Part shown: positions 11,595-20,469 of the stretch, piece after piece
Layout: every line of letters starts with the position of its first letter
Numbering within the stretch: the first letter of the stretch is position 1
From: Paraburkholderia sprentiae WSM5005
GTDB taxonomy: Bacteria > Pseudomonadota > Gammaproteobacteria > Burkholderiales > Burkholderiaceae
Assembly: GCF_001865575.2 (NCBI RefSeq)
Contig: NZ_CP017565.2
Span: forward strand, 124,001 to 188,000
Direction of reading: 5' to 3'
DNA length: 64,000 nt
Notes under the pieces: model-generated
Seen by the model: the letters and a program-made list of their open reading frames with translations, nothing else
What the model was told of the DNA's origin: nothing
Databases searched by the model: none
Translations under genes and position numbers: made by a program

Positions 11595-11995
11595 CGGCGC
11601 CGCGTTCGCGGTGGTCACCATCCTTGTCATGGGTCGCAGCGGTCACAACGGTCGCATCCGATATCGATCGGCAGTCGGAGGAGGACATGGATTCATCGTT
11701 GCTCTGCGACGGCCGGCTGTCTCCGCGGCTCCCAAACGTGATTGCGACCAACAGCATCAGTTTCGTTGCGACCCAGCCCGACGTGACCATTTGAACGTTG
11801 CGCGGCTGCCGCGCTGGCTGGACTCGTCGCGACACGCGAGGCGCGTGTCGGGTTGAGCCGATAGAGGAACGACGCAACCGCGCCCCGCGGGTGGTGCGAA
11901 CGATCGGACAGTTAGGAAAGGCGGCGAGAGCTTTGATATGCGGCACGCGGGCTGCGGTGCGCAGGAAGAAGACAACGACCACTCGAAGATAAAGC

Positions 11996-12853
11996 ATGGA
12001 TCTGATCGAGCTTGAAATTTTCTGCGCCGTCGCTGAGGGCCGCAGCATCACGCGCGCGGCGGCGCAGCTCAATCGCGTCCAGTCGAACGTTACGACGCGG
12101 ATCAAACACCTCGAGCATGATCTCGGCGTCCCGTTGTTCTTCCGCGGCGGGCGCGGCATGACGCTGACGCCGGCGGGCGAGCGACTGCTCGGCTACGCGC
12201 ATAAGATCTTGGCGCCGGCACGCGAGGCACGCCATGCGCTGGGAGCGAGGGTGCCGAGCGGCGTGCTGCGCATCGGCACGGTAGAGAGCGTCGCGGAACT
12301 TTGGCTGCCGTGTGTCATCGGCACCTATCACCAGCGTTGGTCCGACGTCCAGATCGAGGTCTCGACTAATACAAGTCGCGCGCTCGTCGATCAGGTACGC
12401 GGGGGCGCAATCGAATGTGCATTCGTGGCGCAGGTTGAGGGTGGGGCGCACGTTCAAGCCGAACTGGCAGCCGACTCGTTGATCGGGGAGTCCGGCCTGC
12501 ATGCGACCAAGATCGGCGGCGATGAACTGCTGGCTGTGCTGCCCGCGTCGAGCGGTATGAGCGCGGCCCGGCGCTACACGATCGCGACTACCGCCGAGGG
12601 CAACGCCTATCGCGCGCTCGCCCATAACTGGCTCGCCGACAACGGCGTCGATATCGACCCGCAGCAGGAGGCAATTGAGCTGTCCTCGTACCCCGCCTTG
12701 CTGATGTCAGCGATGGTAGGCGATGTCATCGCGCTGTTCCCGAGATCAGTCCTCGAACCGCTAGAGTTGCCGCGCGGCAGCAGCACGGTGCGGTTCGCCG
12801 TCGAGCATCTACCTCGTCAGCAGCGCTGGCTTTACGAGCAGTGCGTTCGATGA
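11996..12853 (+). CDS. LysR-family transcriptional regulator
   Basis: 285-residue LysR protein. The helix-turn-helix spans residues 3-60 (FCAVAEGRSITRAAAQLN, then VTTRIKHLEHDLGVPLFFR). The effector domain starts near GVLRIGTVESVAELWLP. The gene points rightward toward a truncated CmcJ/NvfI-like gene and the tandem-repeat array. Its regulated target may therefore be lost, or may be the CoA-transferase/DMT operon to the left beyond the broken hydrolase. There is no obvious operator. Length and domain layout are normal. Confidence 0.9.
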   Translation: MDLIELEIFCAVAEGRSITRAAAQLNRVQSNVTTRIKHLEHDLGVPLFFRGGRGMTLTPAGERLLGYAHKILAPAREARHALGARVPSGVLRIGTVESVAELWLPCVIGTYHQRWSDVQIEVSTNTSRALVDQVRGGAIECAFVAQVEGGAHVQAELAADSLIGESGLHATKIGGDELLAVLPASSGMSAARRYTIATTAEGNAYRALAHNWLADNGVDIDPQQEAIELSSYPALLMSAMVGDVIALFPRSVLEPLELPRGSSTVRFAVEHLPRQQRWLYEQCVR

Positions 12854-12980
12854 ACTGGTGCGCCTGCTGCCGGCGGCCGGCCGTTGTGACAAATCGCCTG
12901 CGCCGTGAGCAGGCCAGCGAGCAGGCGGTCGCTCGCTGGTTTGCGCGGGTGAGGATTTTCATGTCAATCAGGAGGGCGCA

Positions 12981-13256
12981 ATGAACATGGTGGATGAAGC
13001 CGCGCACGACGTCGGCGAGCTACAGGCGGACATCAATTATCTGGAGCCAGGCGTCGATCGTCCGGTATCCTACATGTTCGACCCACCGCGCGGCGCGGCG
13101 CGGCCGACGCTCGCGCTGACGTCGCGGCGCATGCCGATTCTTGATGCGAGACCGCTCGGGGCGGCAGGCACGCTCGGGCTCGACACGAGGTACATCTCGA
13201 ACCTCCGATTGGCCACGGTCTCTCCCGGCAAAAGGCCGGGTCTAGCCGATCAATGA
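12981..13256 (+). pseudogene. CmcJ/NvfI-like oxidoreductase, 5' fragment
   Basis: A 91-residue open frame with a strong ribosome site (AGGAGG, 8 bases before ATG). Residues 15-60 (INYLEPGVDRPVSYMFDPP, then MPILDARPL) resemble the N-terminus of CmcJ/NvfI-family proteins, which are normally about 270-300 residues. After about residue 65 the similarity is lost and the frame soon ends beside a tandem repeat array. I take it as a gene cut by an insertion or deletion. The family assignment is from memory of the N-terminal motif and is moderately uncertain. Confidence 0.45.
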
Positions 13257-13285
13257 AAGTTCGAACCCTCGTTGCTCGTTTCCTG

Positions 13286-13415
13286 GGTGGCGCCCCATTA
13301 CGCCGAAAAACAACTGGCGCCTTTACGCCGAAAACGCCGTGGCTCCGTTACGCCGGAAATCCGTGGCGCCATTACGCCGAAAGCGAATCGGCGCCTATAT
13401 ACCGGAAATTCACAG
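13286..13415. repeat. Tandem array of five ~25-27 bp units
   Basis: Five imperfect copies of TGGCGCC-N1-4-TTACGCCGAAA separated by 4-7 variable bases. They begin near 13288, 13315, 13339, 13363 and 13389. The last copy is the most diverged (ATACCGGAAA). Multiple short repeats like these are known at the ends of IS21-family elements, so this may be an orphan IS end left beside the truncated gene at 12981. No transposase adjoins it. Confidence 0.7.
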
Positions 13416-13493
13416 CGCCCGTCGGTGACAGGCCTGCAGTGAGGCGGGCACCTGCGTAGCTCCCGCTTGGTATTAACACTGACGCGGTTCGGG

Positions 13494-13546
13494 TTGACAG
13501 CGTTCCTGACGACACCTATCGTTAACTGAAACTGCGATTCGCTTAA
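13494..13546 (+). promoter_or_regulatory. Sigma-70 promoter with overlapping operator (site B), esterase gene
   Basis: TTGACA at 13494-13499, a 17-base spacer and TATCGT at 13517-13522 form a good vegetative promoter. A 25-base imperfect palindrome bounded by TTAA at 13522 and 13546 starts on the last base of the -10. Its reverse complement matches 20 of 25 bases of the site upstream of the acyl-CoA ligase gene (16732-16756). Repression by the TetR protein encoded at 15914-16561 is the simplest reading. Confidence 0.65.
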
Positions 13547-13633
13547 GATCGCATTTCTGCCGCGGCTAGCGCATGCGGCACTTCGCCTGCTGCCCCACTG
13601 TATCGAAAGTATTAAAACGACACGGAGACACAA

Positions 13634-15520
13634 ATGAATGTCAGGATTTCGGCGATAGCCAGCGTAGCTGTCTCTCTGATGACGGTAGGGTGCGGCGACG
13701 GGGGTGTACAGACTGCGTCGCCGCAGCAGCCGACGTTAGCGGAAATGTGCACCACCTCGACCATGCAGAAAGCAATGCCGACGGGCGTCACGGTCAAGGA
13801 CATCCCAAATTTGTGGACGAGCCTGCCGGCAGTATTCCGCGCGACCAAAGGAGGGGTCAACCTGCTAGCTGAGAATGCCTTGGGCGATGGTGCACCCGCC
13901 TATTGTCTGGTTACCGGGAGCTTCGTTACCAATTCCGTAACCGGCAAGACCGCAAATTTTGCAGCAGGATTTCCTGCTGCAGATAAGTGGAACGGCAAGT
14001 ACCTCCAGATTGGATGCGGTGGCAACTGCGGAAACGTTGGTGAGTCGGGAGCTCCCAATCCAGCTCATCTCCGCGCTGGTTTTGCGGTCTGGCAAACCGA
14101 CGACGGTCATGTAGACGGTTCCATTGCTGCAACGGGAACATCCCTCGAGTCCGACAGTAGTTGGGCCGTAAGTTCTCCAGGTGTGCAAAATACCGATGCC
14201 GTACAGGATTATCTGCATCGCGCGGTGCATACAATGGCGGTACTTGGCCAGCATGCAACGGCGTCTGCATACAACGTTCAGACCGTGAAGCGTTCATATT
14301 TTATGGGCTGTTCGGACGGTGGTCGCGAAGCGATGGTTGAAGCAACGAAGTATCCACTGGACTTTGACGGAATCGTAGCGGGCGCACCGTATAACCCCCG
14401 CAAAAATCATCCTAACTTCATGACGCGCGCACTTGTTCAGCTTCGCGGCACGAGTGCTCAACTATCAGGCGCGCAAATGAAGCTTGTTGCCTCCGCTATG
14501 ACGACTGCCTGCGATGCAGCTGACGGTGTCACAGATGGGCTGATACAAAATCCAAACGCGTGCAACTTCAATCCCCGCAAAGACATCCCGATGTGTGCAG
14601 CAGGCGCTGCCGGAAGCGATTCGTGCTTGAGCTCGGATCAGATCGATAGTGTGGCCGCGATCGTCTCGGCTGCCCGCGACCAGACCGGCTCCATTCTTGC
14701 CGCGGGTTGGTCGCCGGGTACATTAGCGGACGCAGCCGACACCGCCGCCTTCCCGTCACAGCCGGCTGCGGGTCCCGACCCGTTCGGTCCTCAACCCTAC
14801 CTCACGATGTTCAACGACTGGGCGTTTTCGAACTACACGCTCAAGAACATCGTTTTCAACGGTGACCCGAAATATGATGGAAGAACGACGCTCGGACAGA
14901 CGTTTGGGCTTTCGGATCCTGCGGACCCTTCGACATTCCATGTCACGTTCCCCTCGCAGACTACGGGCGCGATCCAGAACGCGTTCCTCAATGGCACGTG
15001 GGATGATCCGGCGGCTCTTGCACCGTTCATTCAAAAAGGTGGAAAACTGTTCATGTATCACGGTCTCACCGATCCCTATCTGAATGCGAACAACACGGTC
15101 ACGTACTATGAGAATCTTGCGTCCGCGGAAGGGGGATTTGCGGCGCTGAAGAAAAACGTGCGACTCTTCCTGGCCCCGGGCATGGATCATTGTCAGGGCG
15201 GAGCTGGTCCCAACGCTTTCGTAAGCCAGTATCAACAGTTCTCTCCAACAATTCCATTTGACCCGCAGCACGATGCACTTGCTTCGCTGGACAATTGGGT
15301 AGGAACCGGCCAGGCACCCGACAGCATTATCGCGACGAAGTATACCGACGACGACTCAACAAAACCTGTGTCGCGCACCATGCCGCTTTGTCCCTTCCCC
15401 GCACAAGCACATTACTCAGGTTCTGGATCACCGGCAGACGCTGCAAACTGGAGTTGTGCGGACGGGGACAACTCGATGCTCCGCCTGGGGACCGCAGGCA
15501 CGTTAGCCGGGATGCAGTAA
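13634..15520 (+). CDS. Tannase/feruloyl esterase-family lipoprotein
   Basis: 628-residue exported esterase. The N-terminus is a lipoprotein signal with Cys in LMTVGCGDG, so the enzyme is probably anchored at the outer membrane. The tannase-family CS-D-HC pattern is complete: nucleophile Ser next to Cys in MGCSDGGREAM, Asp in YHGLTDPYLNANN, His next to Cys in GMDHCQGG. The family hydrolyses galloyl, feruloyl or related aromatic ester bonds. It heads a catabolic cluster, and its promoter/operator at 13494-13546 is nearly identical to that of the acyl-CoA ligase gene. This suggests that the released acid is activated to a CoA thioester. The exact ester is unknown. Confidence 0.88.
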   Translation: MNVRISAIASVAVSLMTVGCGDGGVQTASPQQPTLAEMCTTSTMQKAMPTGVTVKDIPNLWTSLPAVFRATKGGVNLLAENALGDGAPAYCLVTGSFVTNSVTGKTANFAAGFPAADKWNGKYLQIGCGGNCGNVGESGAPNPAHLRAGFAVWQTDDGHVDGSIAATGTSLESDSSWAVSSPGVQNTDAVQDYLHRAVHTMAVLGQHATASAYNVQTVKRSYFMGCSDGGREAMVEATKYPLDFDGIVAGAPYNPRKNHPNFMTRALVQLRGTSAQLSGAQMKLVASAMTTACDAADGVTDGLIQNPNACNFNPRKDIPMCAAGAAGSDSCLSSDQIDSVAAIVSAARDQTGSILAAGWSPGTLADAADTAAFPSQPAAGPDPFGPQPYLTMFNDWAFSNYTLKNIVFNGDPKYDGRTTLGQTFGLSDPADPSTFHVTFPSQTTGAIQNAFLNGTWDDPAALAPFIQKGGKLFMYHGLTDPYLNANNTVTYYENLASAEGGFAALKKNVRLFLAPGMDHCQGGAGPNAFVSQYQQFSPTIPFDPQHDALASLDNWVGTGQAPDSIIATKYTDDDSTKPVSRTMPLCPFPAQAHYSGSGSPADAANWSCADGDNSMLRLGTAGTLAGMQ

Positions 15521-15913
15521 CCATTGACTTGTAGTGGGGCAGTAGCTCACAAGCAAACTGCCTCACTCTTGTATTCAGTCAAAAATAAGCGTCTTGCCCG
15601 TCTTGCAGTTAATCACATCATCGTCGAAACCAGACCTGATGCGGCGTCTGCCAAGGGCTGAGCTTTCAGGAAAAGCCGTTGGGACCGGGGACCGTTGGCT
15701 TTTTTGGGGGGCAACAAAGTAAGCCCGGACTCGGGGCTCGTCAAACGCAGATTCTGTTCAAGCGGCAAGAGTCTCGCACCATGGCCGACTAATCCGCAGT
15801 AATCACCTCGAGCGACCGGCCGCGGTGAATGCCGGCAAACTGCACTTCCCGCTTGAGCCTCTCCAGTTTGTGGCCCATCGCCTAGCAAGCCGGTTCGTCG
15901 CCGAGCTTAGGAT
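15521..15913. other. Convergent intergenic, no gene seen
   Basis: Separates the converging esterase and tetR genes. A weak open frame on the minus strand has no family resemblance I recognise. A T-run at 15701-15706 is not preceded by a convincing stem. Confidence 0.4.
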
Positions 15914-16561
15914 TCAATAGGCGGGAGGAGAGAACGGTCGCGAGTCGCCCGACACCCCTCGCAGACAGAAAGCGATAATCGCCGTGGCGTGGGCAGCTTG
16001 CTCCGGCGCAGGGTCTGCCGGGTTAATCGTAAGTGGCGCCACCAGGCCCTCAAACAGGCATCCCACGATGCAATCCGCCGAGGCGGCGGCATCCTGAACG
16101 GGGAATTCGTTCCCCGCGATTCCTTGCTCGATGATCGTCTTGAAGACTCGCGACAGCGCGCGGTGATAAACAAGGCGAGCTGCCTCCACGTCAGGCTCGA
16201 CCGGCTCGGCAACGAGAGCATGTGCCAGGCGATGCCCGCGCAATGCTCTGCTTGCAAAAGTCCATGCCGCCGCACCAAGCCGATCGCGAGCAGTTCCATC
16301 ACGCATCGCAATTCCGGCGACGACATCTACTTCTCGCTGCGCGGTCGTCTTTACAACCTCGACCATGAGTTCTGTTCTGGACGGGAAATATCGATAGAGC
16401 GTTCCAATCGCAAGCCCGGCGGCGTCTGCGATCGACGACATCTGCGCTTCGCGAAATCCCGATTGCGCGACCAGCGCACGCGCAGCCTTGAGGATCAGCG
16501 GATATTTGTCTGCGCCGCGGCGACGGATGCGAACGCGCGGTACGTTAAGTAGATCTTCCAT
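15914..16561 (-). CDS. TetR-family repressor of the catabolic cluster
   Basis: 215-residue TetR protein. The N-terminal arm is basic (RVRIRRRGADKYPLILKAA) and the helix-turn-helix reads SSIADAAGLAIGTLYRYFPS (residues about 42-61). The helical domain probably binds a ligand such as an acyl-CoA. It is divergent from the acyl-CoA ligase gene with 243 bases between. A sigma-70 promoter there has a 25-base palindrome just after the -10, and the same palindrome lies before the esterase gene. This links the regulator to both, although binding is inferred. Confidence 0.9.
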   Translation of the reverse strand: MEDLLNVPRVRIRRRGADKYPLILKAARALVAQSGFREAQMSSIADAAGLAIGTLYRYFPSRTELMVEVVKTTAQREVDVVAGIAMRDGTARDRLGAAAWTFASRALRGHRLAHALVAEPVEPDVEAARLVYHRALSRVFKTIIEQGIAGNEFPVQDAAASADCIVGCLFEGLVAPLTINPADPAPEQAAHATAIIAFCLRGVSGDSRPFSPPAY

Positions 16562-16703
16562 TTCAGCTCACCGTCGGTGCGGATGTCCTATGAGGTCAGA
16601 AGGGGCTGCTGAGAGCGTCCTCTTGAAAGTCATTATGACATGGCAGTTTGCGACAAACCTCCAGACGCGCCGGAAGTGCGTGCTAATACCTAGGTTTCCG
16701 AGC

Positions 16704-16756
16704 TTGACAGCGAGGCGGTGCCGCACTATTGTTAAGCGAATCACAATTCTACTTAA
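16704..16756 (+). promoter_or_regulatory. Sigma-70 promoter with overlapping operator (site A), ligase gene
   Basis: TTGACA at 16704-16709, a 17-base spacer, and TATTGT at 16727-16732. A 25-base imperfect palindrome runs from TTAAG at 16732 to CTTAA at 16756. It shares 20 of 25 positions with site B at 13522-13546 (opposite orientation), with the same placement relative to the -10. A repressor here would block the promoter. Confidence 0.68.
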
Positions 16757-16804
16757 ACAAGATGATTGAGCCGCCCTCGGTCCTAAAAAATTCAGGAGAC
16801 AGAT

Positions 16805-18499
16805 ATGGATATCAAAACGACTCTTTTGGACCCGCGCCTGCGGATAACCGAACTGGTGAGTCAATACTCCGATCCTTCTGCAAGTGTGGCCTGGCTTCTG
16901 TGCGACAGGCACAATCCGCAAAGCGTGGCGTACGAGGTCGTTGATGCGACGCTCGAGGCTAAACGCTTGACCTATGGTGAACTGAAGCGTCAGTCCGAGG
17001 CATTTGCCGCCGGTCTTGCATCGCTTGGGATTGGAAAAGGCGATAGGGTTGCTACGCTGGCCGGCAAAAGTCAGGAATTCCTGATCGCGCTGATGGCGAT
17101 CTGGAGGCTAGGCGCGGTGCATGTGCCGCTCTTCACGGCATTTGCACCGGCCGCGATAGCGCTGAGGCTAGCCGGCAGTCATGCGAAGGTCGTGATCTGC
17201 GATTCCGCTCAAGCTCCAAAGCTAGCCACGGGCGAAGATATGCCGGAAAACCCTTCGTGGCGTGTTGTAGTGATCGGGGGTGAGCAAGCGGCAAGCGCCG
17301 ATCCGCTGGCCGTTACTTTCGAATCAGTCCTCAAGGGCGGTGCGCAGCAGCCGGTAAGCGCGGCTGCCTCACTGGGCGGGGATGCCCCCTTCATCCACAT
17401 CTTCACCTCCGGTACCACGGGTCGGCCGAAGGCGGTGGTCGTTCCGATTCGAGCGCTCGCCGCATTCCATAGCTATGTCGAATTCGGTATCGGCGTACGC
17501 GATGACGATGTCTACTGGTGCGCTGCTGACCCCGGCTGGGGCTACGGCCTATACTTTGGCGTTATCGGATCCTTGTGCACCGGCGTTCACAGTATCTTGC
17601 TGAAAGCCAGTTTTGACCCGCTGACCACGTACCGCGTCCTGGTCGATCGCAAAGTGACAAACTTTGCTGCTGCGCCGACCGTTTATCGCTCCTTGTTGTG
17701 TTCGGAAATTGAGCCGCCTCCCGGCCTTGCACTCCGTTGCGCCTCAAGTGCGGGCGAACCGCTCACACCGGATGTGAATGAATGGGCAGTCGGCGCCCTT
17801 GGCCTTGAAGTGTTTGATCATTACGGTCAAACGGAAGCTGGCATGCTCATCAATAACCATCATGACCCACGTCTCGCGCGGCCTGTGAAAGTGGGCTCAA
17901 TGGGTGTCGCGATGCCGGGATGGAAGGCGGTTGTGCTCGATCGCGACAATGACGTCGAGATCGGAGTCGGCGAGGTGGGCCGAGTCGCGTTCGAACTGGC
18001 GGAAAGCCCGCTGGCCTGGTTCAAGGGCTACCAGGACGATCCTGCCAAAAGCGCGGAGCGGTTTGCCGGCGACGGAAGATGGTATCTGAGCGGCGACCTG
18101 GGCCGCGTCGATGAAGACGGTTTCTTCTTCTTTTCCTCGCGAGAGGACGACGTAATCATCATGGCTGGCTACCGGATCGGCCCGTTTGAGGTCGAATCGG
18201 TGATCGCCGCGCACCCGGATGTCGCCGAATGCGCAGTGATTGCGGTACCGGATAAGGTGCGGGGCGAGGTTATCGAAGCGTATGTCGTACTGCGTCGGCC
18301 TGAAAAGGCGGGGCCCGAAATGGAACATGACATTCAGCAGTGGGTAAAGACCCGCTATGCGGCTCACGCTTACCCTCGCCAGGTCCACTTTTCCGCCGAG
18401 CTTCCCAAAACTCCGAGCGGGAAGATTCAACGGTTTGTGCTGCGGGAGCAGCGCAAAAAAGACGGTTCTATTGCCTCGATTGGTGCCGGGACGAATTAG
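16805..18499 (+). CDS. AMP-binding acyl-CoA synthetase
   Basis: 564-residue adenylate-forming ligase that activates a carboxylic acid to acyl-AMP and then acyl-CoA. The P-loop-like A3 motif is FTSGTTGRPKAVV (about residue 200). The A5/A7 regions are DHYGQTEAGM and YLSGDLGRVDEDGF, and the acyl-transfer Lys is in KTPSGKIQRFVLRE near the C-terminus. Overall it is closest in feel to the acetyl/medium-chain acyl-CoA synthetases. The ribosome site CAGGAG precedes ATG 16805. It heads a run with a nitroreductase-family gene and an SDR, under the TetR-type operator at 16732. The substrate is probably the acid released by the tannase-like esterase. Confidence 0.92.
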   Translation: MDIKTTLLDPRLRITELVSQYSDPSASVAWLLCDRHNPQSVAYEVVDATLEAKRLTYGELKRQSEAFAAGLASLGIGKGDRVATLAGKSQEFLIALMAIWRLGAVHVPLFTAFAPAAIALRLAGSHAKVVICDSAQAPKLATGEDMPENPSWRVVVIGGEQAASADPLAVTFESVLKGGAQQPVSAAASLGGDAPFIHIFTSGTTGRPKAVVVPIRALAAFHSYVEFGIGVRDDDVYWCAADPGWGYGLYFGVIGSLCTGVHSILLKASFDPLTTYRVLVDRKVTNFAAAPTVYRSLLCSEIEPPPGLALRCASSAGEPLTPDVNEWAVGALGLEVFDHYGQTEAGMLINNHHDPRLARPVKVGSMGVAMPGWKAVVLDRDNDVEIGVGEVGRVAFELAESPLAWFKGYQDDPAKSAERFAGDGRWYLSGDLGRVDEDGFFFFSSREDDVIIMAGYRIGPFEVESVIAAHPDVAECAVIAVPDKVRGEVIEAYVVLRRPEKAGPEMEHDIQQWVKTRYAAHAYPRQVHFSAELPKTPSGKIQRFVLREQRKKDGSIASIGAGTN

Positions 18500-18528
18500 T
18501 CTTGCCGCTATTAAAGAGTGACCAACCT

Positions 18529-19212
18529 ATGAATGCAACGCCTTCCGTAAGCGCGATCGAAGCTATTGTCCAACGTCGGTCGGTAAGACGGTTTTTGGAT
18601 ACGCTTATTACCGCGGGCGTGATCGACGACATTCTCAACCTGGCTGCAAGAGCCCCTTCAGGTACGAACATTCAGCCTTGGCACGTTCATGTGGTAACCG
18701 GCAATGCCAGAAATCGGCTGTCCGCAGCCGTATTGGAGGCCGCTCGCGAAGGCAGGCGGTGTGACGAGTATGCCTACATGCCGGAAAAACTGCACGACGT
18801 CCATCTATCGCGACGACGCAAGGTCGGCTTCGACCTATACAGTCTTTACGGGATTGAACGCTCAGACCATGTTTCCCGCAAGGAGGCGATGCTTCGCAAT
18901 TTCAAGTTCTTCGGTGCCCCCGTCGGCTTGTTCTTCACCATGGACAGATATCTCCTGGCGGGCTCCTGGCTTGACAGTGGCATGTTCATGCAGAACGTAA
19001 TGATCGCGGCACAGTGCTACGGAATTGCGTCATGCCCGCAGCAAGCCTGGTGCGAATATGGTGGCGTCGTCCACGACATCCTGAACATCCCTGACAGCCA
19101 CATTCTGCTGTCGGGCATGGCGCTCGGATATGAGGATACGTCGGCTGACGAAAATAGATTGAGGACGGAGCGAGCGCCTGCTCGAGAGTTCGCGATTTAC
19201 CACAATGAATAA
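18529..19212 (+). CDS. Nitroreductase-family flavoprotein
   Basis: 227-residue FMN-dependent nitroreductase-fold protein. The FMN phosphate site is visible as IVQRRSVRRF, and the second motif ARAPSGTNIQPWHVHVV is typical. The C-terminal region MNVxIAAxxxGIASCPQ-like (VMIAAQCYGIASCPQQAW) fits the family. ATG 18529 is preferred; it is 29 bases after the ligase stop, so translation as part of the operon is likely. Family members reduce nitroaromatics, quinones or enones. In this aromatic-acid setting an enoate or nitroaromatic reductase role is plausible but unproven. Confidence 0.9.
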   Translation: MNATPSVSAIEAIVQRRSVRRFLDTLITAGVIDDILNLAARAPSGTNIQPWHVHVVTGNARNRLSAAVLEAAREGRRCDEYAYMPEKLHDVHLSRRRKVGFDLYSLYGIERSDHVSRKEAMLRNFKFFGAPVGLFFTMDRYLLAGSWLDSGMFMQNVMIAAQCYGIASCPQQAWCEYGGVVHDILNIPDSHILLSGMALGYEDTSADENRLRTERAPAREFAIYHNE

Positions 19213-19322
19213 CGGCGTGGTGCGAACCAGCCAACGGAACACGCCCTAATAGCGCCATCCCGTTCCGGCGGGAAAAGCGAGCTCCGCGCCGCTGACGCGA
19301 CCCGCAGACAATAAGGATCCCT

Positions 19323-20093
19323 ATGCGTATCGAAGGTAAGACGTTTCTGGTGACAGGCGGCGCCTCTGGACTTGGTGCCGCCACCGTCGAGGCACTTGTG
19401 GGTAAAGGTGCTGTGGTTGTAGTTGCAGACCGGAATTCGGACGCCGGCGCCGCTCTCAGACAACGTTACGGGTCTGCCATCGAGTTCATTCAGGCTGACG
19501 TGACGAGCGAAGACAGCATCGTGAAAGCCCTCGACCTGGCTGTCGGCCTTAGTGGGACATTTTCCGGTGTCGTTAGCTGCGCCGGGGTCGCGCCGGCGGA
19601 ACGCATCTTCGGCCGAAACGGAATACATGGGCTGCAAAGCTTTCGCGCAGCCGTGGACGTCAATCTCGTCGGAACGTTTAACGTATTGAGGGTCGCGGCC
19701 GACAGGCTGATCAAGCGTGACCGTACCGGCGGCGAAGAGGAAAATGGCGTAATTATAAACACTGCATCCGTTGCCGCCTACGACGGCCAGATTGGGCAAG
19801 TTGCGTACGCCGCGTCAAAAGGCGGCGTCGTCGCGCTGACGTTGCCCGCGGCTCGGGAATTGGCAAGGCATTCAATCCGCGTAGTGACCATTGCCCCAGG
19901 GATCATGGAAACGCCGATGCTTCTCGCAATGCCGGACGAAGTCCGGGCATCGCTGGCCGCGACGGTGCCCTTTCCGAGCCGTCTTGGAAAGCCACAGGAG
20001 TTTGCGTCGCTCGTTTGTCATGTAATCGAGAATCCGTATCTAAACGGGGAGGTGATCCGACTAGACGGGGCGATCAGGATGGCTGCGAAATGA
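19323..20093 (+). CDS. SDR oxidoreductase, 3-hydroxyacyl-CoA dehydrogenase type 2-like
   Basis: 256-residue classical short-chain dehydrogenase. The NAD-binding motif is TGGASGLG (residues 11-18) followed by an Asp-type acidic end of beta-2 (VVADRN), indicating NAD+. The catalytic Ser is in INTASVAAYDG and the Tyr/Lys pair in YAASKGG. The C-terminus ENPYLNGEVIRLDGAIRM is characteristic of HSD17B10-like 3-hydroxyacyl-CoA dehydrogenases. With the acyl-CoA ligase and thiolase in this cluster it would supply the second oxidation of a beta-oxidation-like side-chain shortening. Confidence 0.92.
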   Translation: MRIEGKTFLVTGGASGLGAATVEALVGKGAVVVVADRNSDAGAALRQRYGSAIEFIQADVTSEDSIVKALDLAVGLSGTFSGVVSCAGVAPAERIFGRNGIHGLQSFRAAVDVNLVGTFNVLRVAADRLIKRDRTGGEEENGVIINTASVAAYDGQIGQVAYAASKGGVVALTLPAARELARHSIRVVTIAPGIMETPMLLAMPDEVRASLAATVPFPSRLGKPQEFASLVCHVIENPYLNGEVIRLDGAIRMAAK

Positions 20094-20469
20094 GTGATGG
20101 CAAGGTCAGGCTGGAGCGGAATGCACTTGCATCGAACGACCAATGCACCTCACGGCACGTACTGGAATTCAATGCGCACTGCCGAGGCTTGGCTCGCCCA
20201 CGCCTCGACCACACAAGGGCGAGCCGGTCCGGCGGCGGTGACGATAGACCGCGCAGCGGCGCGCCAACTCGTTGGGGGAAGCATTCCGGGCCCAGTTGGC
20301 AATATCGCCGGTTCTCGACCGTTGCGAATCCAATGCGGATACCCGTCGACCGAACGGGAGTGGCGTCGGTAAGTGAGGGCCGTACCTACTGCGCTGCCTG
20401 ATTACATGAGCCAGCTTATGTAGCTAACAGTTCCAGCCGCACATCTGCTATTGACTGAGGAGATACAAA
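20094..20469. other. Intergenic, no gene supported
   Basis: 375 bases between the SDR and MFS genes. A frame opening with GTG-ATG at 20094 codes for about 92 residues without recognisable motifs or a ribosome site. AGGAG appears only before the MFS gene. Confidence 0.4.

Noticed and set aside
13286..13415. CRISPR array
   Set aside because: Units are contiguous and diverged, spacers are only 4-7 bases, and no cas genes are present.
15695..15720. Rho-independent terminator after the esterase gene
   Set aside because: A T-run exists but the preceding GC-rich sequence does not fold into a complementary stem.
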